Assembly: GCA_964511405.1 (NCBI GenBank)
Contig: CAZEFK010000020.1
Coordinates: 1 to 47,125 of the forward strand
DNA: 47,125 nt
Direction: 5' to 3'
Origin: CAZEFK01 sp964511405
Lineage (GTDB): Bacteria > Pseudomonadota > Alphaproteobacteria > Elsterales > Elsteraceae
The number at the start of each line of letters is the position of its first letter. Position 1 is the first letter of the stretch. The position numbers were made by a program, and so were the translations under genes. The notes beneath the pieces were generated by a model that was not told the DNA's origin, did no database searches, and worked only from the letters and a program-made list of their open reading frames with translations. Positions 41,538 through 47,125 of this stretch are shown in pieces.

Positions 41538-42397
41538 GGCGTGAAGACGACGGTGCGATGCCGGTTCAGCATGACCCGTCCTTCCAGGTGGTATTTGACC
41601 GCCCGCGCCAGGACGCGCGATTCGATGTCCCGTCCGGTCGCGACGAAGTCATCGGAGGTCATGCCGTGGCTGACGCGCTCGGTCTCCTGCTCGATGATCG
41701 GGCCTTCGTCGAGATCGGGCGTCACGTAGTGCGCCGTGGCGCCGATCAGCTTGACGCCGCGCTCGTGCGCCTGGTGATAGGGCTTGGCCCCCTTGAAGCT
41801 CGGCAGGAACGAGTGGTGGATATTGATGATCATGCCGAACAGGCGATTGGACAGCTCGTTCGACAGCACCTGCATGTAGCGCGCAAGAATGACGAGTTCG
41901 GCCCCCGTCTCCCGGACCAGACCCAGGAGCCTCTCCTCCTGTTCGCTTTTGTTTTCCTTGTTGACTGGCCAATAAAGGAAGGGGATGTTGCGGCTTTCGA
42001 CCGACGCACGCGCGTCTTCGTGATTCGACACGACAGCGGCAACTTCGGCATTCAACCAGCCGACCTGGATCTGATAGAGCAGATGCAGCAGCGCATGGTC
42101 GAACTTGGACACCATGATGATGATTTTCGGCCGGCGCGACAGATCGTCGACGCCAACCTTCATGCCGAAGCGCTCCGAGGCCGGTTTCAGCGCCAGTTCG
42201 AGCCCGGCCCGATCGGCCGTCGCCGGCGCGCTGAAGGTCACCCGCAGGAAGAACTGATTGGTCTGGCGATCCCAGAACTGGTTGGACTCGACGATATTGG
42301 CGCCCCGGGCCGCCAGCTCGGTCGTCACGGCGGCAACGATGCCCGGCTTGTCGTCGCAACTCAGTTTGAGGATGAAGCGGTTCTCCGACATTGTCAT
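41534..42397 (-). CDS. purU: Formyltetrahydrofolate deformylase
   Basis: A 287-residue enzyme that hydrolyses 10-formyl-THF to formate and THF. The N-terminal ~85 residues are an ACT domain (FILKLSCDDKPGIVAAVTTE), the rest a formyl-transferase fold with NIHHSFLPSFKGAKPYHQA and TPDLDEGPII, where the Asp is catalytic. PurU next to FolD and a THF-linked N-demethylase is a known arrangement in betaine and sarcosine catabolism; it frees THF by discharging excess one-carbon units as formate. It is the first gene of the operon, divergent from the GlxA-type regulator. ATG 42397. Confidence 0.93.
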   Translation of the reverse strand: MTMSENRFILKLSCDDKPGIVAAVTTELAARGANIVESNQFWDRQTNQFFLRVTFSAPATADRAGLELALKPASERFGMKVGVDDLSRRPKIIIMVSKFDHALLHLLYQIQVGWLNAEVAAVVSNHEDARASVESRNIPFLYWPVNKENKSEQEERLLGLVRETGAELVILARYMQVLSNELSNRLFGMIINIHHSFLPSFKGAKPYHQAHERGVKLIGATAHYVTPDLDEGPIIEQETERVSHGMTSDDFVATGRDIESRVLARAVKYHLEGRVMLNRHRTVVFTP

Positions 42398-42482
42398 TCG
42401 CCTCCCGAAGAACCGAGCAATGGCGCATCGGCGCCGCTGAAGCCGGCGCTACGGCTCGTTGCCACACGGCATGACGGGAATA

Positions 42483-42520
42483 TTGCGACATCTCATCTGG
42501 CGAGACAGAATGTTTGCGTC
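42483..42520. promoter_or_regulatory. Direct repeats in the purU/regulator intergenic region
   Basis: TTGCGAC (42483-42489) and TTGCGTC (42514-42520) are direct repeats 31 bases apart, about three helix turns, in the gap between purU (start 42397) and the AraC-type regulator (start 42564). AraC-family proteins bind such direct repeats. No mapped promoter; a suggestion only. Confidence 0.3.
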
Positions 42521-42563
42521 AAACCGGATGACCGGCACGACAGGCACACCGACCGGAGGACGC

Positions 42564-43619
42564 ATGGCAGGGGTTCGGGACCGCAGCGCCGGCTCGGGGC
42601 AGACGGCGACGGGCCGACCCAAGCGGGTCGTGGCGGCCAAGCCGCGCCTGTCGGTCGGCTTCATCCTGGCCCGGCGCTTTACGCTGTGCGCCTTCGCCAA
42701 TTTCGTCGATGTGCTCAGGCTTGCGGCCGACGAGGGGGATCGCAGCCGACCGATCCTCTGCAAATGGGCGATCCTGTCCGACACGATGAGCGCGCTGCCG
42801 GCGAGTTGCGGCGTGCTGGTGCAGCCGACCGAGCGGTTGGGCGATCCGCGGGAGTTCGACTACATCGTCGTCGTTGGCGGGCTGATCGACGAGATTCCCA
42901 GTCTAAGCCCGGCCTATACCCAGTACCTGCGGCGTGCCGCGGCGGCCGGCGTGCCGCTGGTCGGTCTGTGCACGGGCGCCTTCATCCTGCACCGGGCCGG
43001 CTTGATGGACGGGTATCGCTGCTGCGTCAGCTGGTTCGTTCACGCGGATTTTCTCGAGCAGTTCGACGGGCTGGAACCGGTTTCCGATCAGATCTTCGTC
43101 GTCGACCGAGATCGCCTGACCTGTTCGGGCGGTGCCAGTTCGGCCCATCTCGCCGCCCATCTCGTCGAAAAGCATGTCGGTTGCGCGCAAGCGAGCAAGA
43201 GCCTGCACATCATGATCATCGACGGCGCCCAGAGCGCCGAGACGCCGCAGCCGGGACTTCCGCTGACCTTCAAGACCGCTGATCCGGTGGTCAAGAAGGC
43301 GCTGCTGCTGATGCAGCAGAATTTCGACGTGCCGCCCTCGGTCATCGAAATTGCGCGGCGCGTCGGCACCAGCAAGCGCCAGCTCGAACGGCGCTTCCGG
43401 GAGGCGATCGGCAGCTCACCCCATGTGGCAAGCCTTGAAATGCGGCTGTCGTTTGCTCTTCACCTGATCGAACACTCGCAAAAATCCATCGCACTCATCG
43501 CCGCGGAGTGCGGTTTCTGCGACACCTCGCATCTCAGCCGCATGTTCCGCCGCCGCTTCGCCGCCACGCCACAGGAATTTCGCAAGGTGCACGCGTCGGA
43601 TGCCCCGGCCCCGGCATAG
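42564..43619 (+). CDS. GlxA-family (DJ-1/AraC) transcriptional regulator, GbdR-like
   Basis: A 351-residue regulator with two domains. Residues about 27-200 form a DJ-1/PfpI-like domain (LSVGFILARRFTLCAFANFV, VPLVGLCTGAFILHRAGLMD, with the Cys in GLCTGAF), and the C-terminal ~100 residues are an AraC HTH pair (PPSVIEIARRVGTSKRQLER, SIALIAAECGFCDTSHLSRM, FRRRFAATPQEFRKVH). This is the build of GbdR/CdhR, activators of betaine and carnitine catabolism. Start ATG 42564 has GGAGGA four bases upstream; a longer frame is not needed. It probably activates the divergent purU-folD-dehydrogenase operon and perhaps the transporter. Confidence 0.87.
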   Translation: MAGVRDRSAGSGQTATGRPKRVVAAKPRLSVGFILARRFTLCAFANFVDVLRLAADEGDRSRPILCKWAILSDTMSALPASCGVLVQPTERLGDPREFDYIVVVGGLIDEIPSLSPAYTQYLRRAAAAGVPLVGLCTGAFILHRAGLMDGYRCCVSWFVHADFLEQFDGLEPVSDQIFVVDRDRLTCSGGASSAHLAAHLVEKHVGCAQASKSLHIMIIDGAQSAETPQPGLPLTFKTADPVVKKALLLMQQNFDVPPSVIEIARRVGTSKRQLERRFREAIGSSPHVASLEMRLSFALHLIEHSQKSIALIAAECGFCDTSHLSRMFRRRFAATPQEFRKVHASDAPAPA

Positions 43620-43687
43620 ACGGCCGGAGATCGTCTGACGTAAACGTCCTGTCCGCCGTCGGGCGACGTCGCAAGTTTCCGGCCGTC
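43619..43687. terminator. Inverted repeat between convergent genes
   Basis: GACGGCCGGA (43619-43628) and its exact complement (43678-43687) bracket the gap between the regulator and the convergent PAS protein gene and reach both stop codons. With an inner ACGTC palindrome it can form a branched hairpin and may act as a two-way terminator. No T-run, so the assignment is tentative. Confidence 0.35.
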
Positions 43688-44207
43688 ATAGGCGGTGGCG
43701 GACGAGCTCCCGGAAGCGACGGATGTCAGCGGCCGCGGTGAGTTGGGCGCCCGGCTGACGGTCGAAGACATGCCCGCTCAGCACCATGTCGACCGTGGTG
43801 CCGTCGCTCGCCAGGGGCAGCACCAGCCGGCGCGTCAGGGTCGCCAGTCGCCATCCCATGGGCAGGAAGATGGTCTCGGTATAGATGGGTTGTCCGGCCG
43901 CCGCCTCGCCGTAGATCTCCGCCAGATACCGGCCATAGTCGCCCCATCCCGCGGTCACCTCGTCGGCGAAGGCGCCGGTCACCGATCGGCCGAGCTCACG
44001 TTCGACCACGCCACCCACCAGGCGGTAGCGGAAGCGCAGGGCGCCGGCCTCGCGGACGACGTCCATCAGCATCAGGTGCTGCCAGAGTGCACCGGGCAGT
44101 TCGAGCGGGTTGACGTCGGCGCGTGCCGGCAGGGCCCGGGCGCGCCGCTTGCCCAGCCAATAGAGATACAAGTCGCGCAGCTCGGGATGTCCGATCAGCT
44201 CGCTCAA
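43686..44207 (-). CDS. PAS-domain protein (PAS_5 type)
   Basis: A 173-residue single-domain protein. LRDLYLYWLGKRRARALPAR, LWQHLMLMDVVREAGALRFR and YRLVGGVVERELGRSVTGAF match the small PAS_5 proteins that are abundant in Rhodospirillales and have no attached kinase or cyclase. FLPMGWRLATLTRRLVLPLA and the end of the domain complete the fold. It is probably a soluble sensor or signal adaptor. Its location by the formate dehydrogenase genes may be incidental. Confidence 0.8.
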   Translation of the reverse strand: MSELIGHPELRDLYLYWLGKRRARALPARADVNPLELPGALWQHLMLMDVVREAGALRFRYRLVGGVVERELGRSVTGAFADEVTAGWGDYGRYLAEIYGEAAAGQPIYTETIFLPMGWRLATLTRRLVLPLASDGTTVDMVLSGHVFDRQPGAQLTAAADIRRFRELVRHRL

Positions 44208-44251
44208 CGCCGGATCCGGGGCCTGCTTCGGTTGCGGCCCGCAATCAAACG

Positions 44252-44476
44252 CTAATCGGCGGCCGGTGTCGACCCCAGGCCGTCCACGGCGGCCATGGCG
44301 AGCGGCAGCAGCCCGCCGCCGCCGCCCTGGCGATAGGTCAGGATCTGCCGACGCATGCGCGGGTCCCAGAACTTCCGTAAATGGTCGCGCACTTCCTCGA
44401 TCGCCTGCGCCTCGGGGTCGGCCGCGAAGGCCTGGGCGATCTGGTTGGCCATGCGCACCAGCTTGGCGTCATCCAT
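44252..44476 (-). CDS. fdsD: Formate dehydrogenase delta subunit
   Basis: A 74-residue small protein. DDAKLVRMANQIAQAFAADP, AIEEVRDHLRKFWDPRMRRQ and a Gly-rich tail are the standard FdsD pattern; the family is required for assembly of the NAD-linked FdsABG complex. ATG 44476 (MDDAKLV) is preferred over the upstream frame because it overlaps the fdhD stop by 8 bases and matches the family start. It is the last gene of the fdsA-fdhD-fdsD series. Confidence 0.9.
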   Translation of the reverse strand: MDDAKLVRMANQIAQAFAADPEAQAIEEVRDHLRKFWDPRMRRQILTYRQGGGGGLLPLAMAAVDGLGSTPAAD

Positions 44477-45296
44477 GGGCGAGGGCTCCTGCGACGGCGA
44501 CACGGCCGGGGTGGGTGAACAAAATCAGCTCGTCGCTGCGGGCGCAGGCAACCACGGTCAGGCCGGCGGCCTCGGCATAGGACAGCGCCAGGCCGGTCGG
44601 TCCGGAGATCGCGGCCAGCAGCGGAACTCGCGCGGTCGCCGCCTTCTGCGCCAGCTCGACCGAGCAGCGGCTCGTTACGATAGCGAAACCATCTGTGGTG
44701 TTGACGCCACCGTACGCCATGGCGCCGATCAGCTTGTCGAGGGCGTTGTGGCGCCCGACGTCCTCGCGCACCAGCCGGATGCCGCCGTCGCGGTCGGCCC
44801 AGGCCGCGGCGTGGACCGAATGGGTGGCGCGGTTCAGCGGCTGCCGGCCGGGCAGCTCGCCCAGGGCGCGCGCGATCGCGGCCAGCGCCACCGGCTGCAT
44901 TTCGGGCAAGGGCGCGGCGGGGCGCACCGCTTGGTCCAGGCTGTCGACGCCGCACAGGCCGCAGCCGGTCCGGCCGGCCAGAGCGCGGCGGCGGTCCTTC
45001 AGGCCGGCAAAGCGGCGGGCGGCGATGGCGAGGCGCAGCTCGATGCCGGCCTCGGCGTCGTGGCGCTCGACATCCAGCAGCTCCGTGCGGTCGGCCAGGA
45101 TGCCCTCGCTCAGGCTGAACCCCAGCGCGAAATCCTCGAGATCGGCGGGGGTCGCCAGCATCACCGCGTGGCTGACGCCATTGTAGACCAGCGCGACGGG
45201 CACTTCCTCAGCCACCGCCACCGGCCCACTGCCCGGATGCGGGCCCAGGCGCACGGCCGCGACGCGGCGCTGGGTCGGGTATGCGTCGCCGCTCAC
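44469..45296 (-). CDS. fdhD: Formate dehydrogenase accessory sulfurtransferase
   Basis: A 275-residue FdhD, which passes sulfur to the molybdenum cofactor of formate dehydrogenase. C112 and C115 in RTGCGLCGV are the active cysteines; VPVALVYNGVSHAVMLATPA, LEDFALGFSLSEGIL and VREDVGRHNALDKLIG are family signatures. Start is GTG 45296 (VSGDAYPTQ); the frame extends to 45386 but that part runs through a repeat element and is not family-like. It overlaps fdsD by 8 bases. Confidence 0.92.
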   Translation of the reverse strand: MSGDAYPTQRRVAAVRLGPHPGSGPVAVAEEVPVALVYNGVSHAVMLATPADLEDFALGFSLSEGILADRTELLDVERHDAEAGIELRLAIAARRFAGLKDRRRALAGRTGCGLCGVDSLDQAVRPAAPLPEMQPVALAAIARALGELPGRQPLNRATHSVHAAAWADRDGGIRLVREDVGRHNALDKLIGAMAYGGVNTTDGFAIVTSRCSVELAQKAATARVPLLAAISGPTGLALSYAEAAGLTVVACARSDELILFTHPGRVAVAGALAHG

Positions 45297-45316
45297 GGGG
45301 ATCGTCCTGACTCTTG

Positions 45317-45452
45317 CCCCTCCTCCCCTTGTGGGAGGAGGCCGGGAGGAGGGGTGTCGTGGATGCGGCTGAGCGAACGCGCGCAATGCTCGCCGGCTAA
45401 TCCCCTAAGTATTCGTGTCCCCCCTCCTCCCGGCCCACAAGGGGAGGAGGGG
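45317..45452. repeat. Inverted pair of REP-like hairpins between fdsA and fdhD
   Basis: Two GC-rich hairpins in opposite orientation, 45317-45354 and 45421-45452, each with CCCCTCCTCCC and GGGAGGAGGGG arms, and also complementary to one another, around a 66-base centre. This looks like a bacterial interspersed mosaic (REP doublet). It lies in the intergenic gap and could attenuate or stabilise the fdsA-fdhD mRNA. A related single hairpin is at 14851-14885. Confidence 0.75.
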
Positions 45453-45473
45453 ATGACGAGGGACTGCGAGCCG

Positions 45474-47125
45474 TCAATCATCGTCGCCGGCGGCACTCAC
45501 CTCGATCCGACGCGCCGCTTCGGCCAGTTGCTGGTAACTTTGCTGCCAGGGCGAGGACTGGTTGGTCCGGCGCACCTGCACGGCGGTCACCTTGTATTCG
45601 GGGCAGTTGGTCGCCCAGTCGGAATAGTCGGTGGTGACCACGTTGGCCGCGGTGTCGGGGTGGTGGAAGGTGGTGTAGACCACGCCGGGCTGGACGCGGT
45701 CGGACAGGCGGGCGCGCAGGGTGGTCTCGCCGGCGCGGCTGGCCAGCGCGACCAGGTCGCCGTCGCGGATGCCGCGCTGCTCGGCGTCGTGGGGATGGAT
45801 GTCCAGCCGGTCTTCCTCGTGCCACCGGACGTTGTCGGTGCGCCGGGTCTGGGCGCCGACATTGTACTGCGACAGGATCCGGCCGGTGGTCAGCAGCAGC
45901 GGATAGCGTCCCGACGTGCGCTCGTCGGTGGGCACGAACTCGGTGACCACGAAGTGGCCCTTGCCGCGCACGAAGCCTGACTCGTGCATGATCGGCGTGC
46001 CCTCGGGGGCGGCGTCGCACGGCCACTGCACGCTGCCCAGCGCCTCCAGCTTGGCGTAGCTGACCCCGGCGAAGGTCGGGGTCAGGCGCGCGATCTCGTC
46101 CATGATCTCGGACGGGTGCCGGTAGTCCATCGGGTAGCCCAGCGCGTTCGACAGCAGCTGGGTCGCCTCCCAGTCGGCATAGCGGGCCTTGGGCGCCATC
46201 GCCCGGCGCACCCGGCTGATGCGGCGCTCGGCGTTGGTGAAGGTGCCGTCCTTCTCCAGGAACGACGATCCGGGCAGGAAGACATGCGCGAAGTTGGCGG
46301 TCTCGTTCAGGAACAGGTCGTGCACGACCACGCATTCCATGGCGGCCAGGCCGGCGGTCACGTGGTGGATGTCGGGATCGGACTGGGCGATGTCCTCGCC
46401 CTGGATGTAGAGGCCCTTGAAGCTGCCGTCGACGGCCGCATCCAGCATGTTGGGGATGCGCAGGCCGGGCTCGGGGTCCAGCGCGACGCCCCAGGCCCGC
46501 TCGAAGAGCTGCCGCGTGCCCGTGTCGGAGACATGGCGGTAGCCGCTCAGCTCATGCGGGAAGCTGCCCATGTCGCAGCTGCCCTGGACATTGTTCTGAC
46601 CCCGTAACGGATTTACCCCGACGCCGCGGCGGCCGACATTGCCGGTCGCCATGGCCAGGTTGGCCATGCCGATGACCATGGTCGAGCCCTGGCTGTGTTC
46701 GGTCACGCCCAGGCCGTAATAGATGGCGGCATTGCCGCCTGATGCGTAGAGGCGGGCCGCGGCGCGCAGCTCGGCGGCGGGCACGCCGGTGATCGCCTCG
46801 GTCGCCTCGGGCGAATTGCGCGGCTCGCGGATGAAGGCCAGCCAGCGCGCGACGGAGTCGGCCTCGCAGCGCTCGGCAATGTAGCGCTCGGCCAGCAGGC
46901 CCTCGGTCGCGATCACATGGGCCACGGCATTGACCACGGCGACGTTGGTGCCGGGCCGCAGCTGCAGATGGTAGGCGGCCGCGATATGGGGACTGCGCAC
47001 CAGGTCGATGCGCCGCGGATCGATCACGATCAGCTTGGCGCCCTGGCGCAGCCGCTGCTTCATGGCCGAGGCGAACACCGGGTGGGCGTCGGTCGGGTTG
47101 GCGCCGATCACCATGATCACGTCGG
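45474..47125 (-). CDS. fdsA: NAD-dependent formate dehydrogenase alpha subunit, C-terminal part (runs off window)
   Basis: About 550 residues of a bis-MGD formate dehydrogenase; the N-terminal part (iron-sulfur domains and catalytic Cys/Sec) lies beyond the window. Visible are VIGANPTDAHPVFASAMKQR, MANLAMATGNVGRRGVGVNP, LRGQNNVQGSCDMGSFPHEL, DLFLNETANFAHVFLPGSSF, LEKDGTFTNAERRISRVRRA, LLLTTGRILSQYNVGAQTRR and the molybdopterin-binding end VYTTFHHPDTAANVVTTDYS, all typical of FdsA. It oxidises formate to CO2. fdhD and fdsD follow, separated by the REP doublet. FdsB and FdsG are presumed further upstream. Confidence 0.93.
   Translation of the reverse strand, partial: DVIMVIGANPTDAHPVFASAMKQRLRQGAKLIVIDPRRIDLVRSPHIAAAYHLQLRPGTNVAVVNAVAHVIATEGLLAERYIAERCEADSVARWLAFIREPRNSPEATEAITGVPAAELRAAARLYASGGNAAIYYGLGVTEHSQGSTMVIGMANLAMATGNVGRRGVGVNPLRGQNNVQGSCDMGSFPHELSGYRHVSDTGTRQLFERAWGVALDPEPGLRIPNMLDAAVDGSFKGLYIQGEDIAQSDPDIHHVTAGLAAMECVVVHDLFLNETANFAHVFLPGSSFLEKDGTFTNAERRISRVRRAMAPKARYADWEATQLLSNALGYPMDYRHPSEIMDEIARLTPTFAGVSYAKLEALGSVQWPCDAAPEGTPIMHESGFVRGKGHFVVTEFVPTDERTSGRYPLLLTTGRILSQYNVGAQTRRTDNVRWHEEDRLDIHPHDAEQRGIRDGDLVALASRAGETTLRARLSDRVQPGVVYTTFHHPDTAANVVTTDYSDWATNCPEYKVTAVQVRRTNQSSPWQQSYQQLAEAARRIEVSAAGDDD

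Overview
The window is about 47 kb of GC-rich DNA (by eye near 70% G+C) with dense, mostly bacterial metabolic genes, frequent 4-base start/stop overlaps, several GTG starts and a mosaic of small operons. Gene content (Hut system with a GntR/HutC regulator, periplasmic Mo-hydroxylase with cytochrome c, PRC-barrel and PAS_5-type proteins, FdsA/FdhD/FdsD formate dehydrogenase, GlxA/GbdR-type regulator next to betaine genes) points to an alphaproteobacterium, plausibly Rhodospirillales; the genus cannot be told from this window.

Layout. 1-8.9 kb: the 5' end of histidine ammonia-lyase (hutH), divergent hutC, a small unknown gene, an SDR/GMC-oxidoreductase pair, a LysR regulator, a 2-oxoglutarate/Fe(II) oxygenase of the isopenicillin-N-synthase family, and a complete polar-amino-acid ABC importer (binding protein, two permeases, ATPase). 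An identical 11-mer resembling a HutC operator lies in both the hutH/hutC and the oxygenase/ABC intergenic regions, which suggests one regulon. 8.7-17 kb: a small ORF lacking a normal start codon, a serine hydrolase, a GNAT acetyltransferase and an aminotransferase in one operon, a large Asp-box beta-propeller protein, and a stand-alone EF-G gene. 17.3-21.4 kb: aldo/keto reductase and a three-gene Mo-hydroxylase (cytochrome c, 2Fe-2S subunit, Tat-exported Mo subunit). 21.5-27.1 kb: a lipoprotein, an ICMT-like membrane methyltransferase divergent from a MarR regulator with two clear operators, a single-domain response regulator, an MFS transporter, a PRC-barrel protein, a DAO-type flavoprotein and a CYTH protein.

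27.2-31.8 kb: a good candidate small RNA (GNRA hairpin, CCUCCC linker, strong terminator), a serine hydroxymethyltransferase of unusual sequence coupled to an SDR, and then a patch of much lower GC: a helicase-like protein that keeps only the first RecA domain and continues directly into a PD-(D/E)XK-like domain, about 330 bases of apparent debris, and a ParD antitoxin followed by what looks like a ParE start fused to an unrelated domain. This patch is the most clearly transferred and rearranged part of the window.

31.8-47.1 kb: one-carbon metabolism. A YdeP-type molybdenum oxidoreductase, FolB, a glycine betaine/proline-type ABC transporter, a dimethylglycine-dehydrogenase-like FAD/GcvT protein, FolD, PurU and a divergent GlxA/GbdR-type regulator, followed by a PAS protein and FdsD, FdhD and the C-terminal part of FdsA. 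Together these can import betaine, demethylate its products, pass the methyl carbons through tetrahydrofolate to formate, and oxidise formate to CO2. No tRNA, rRNA, CRISPR array or intact insertion sequence was seen.
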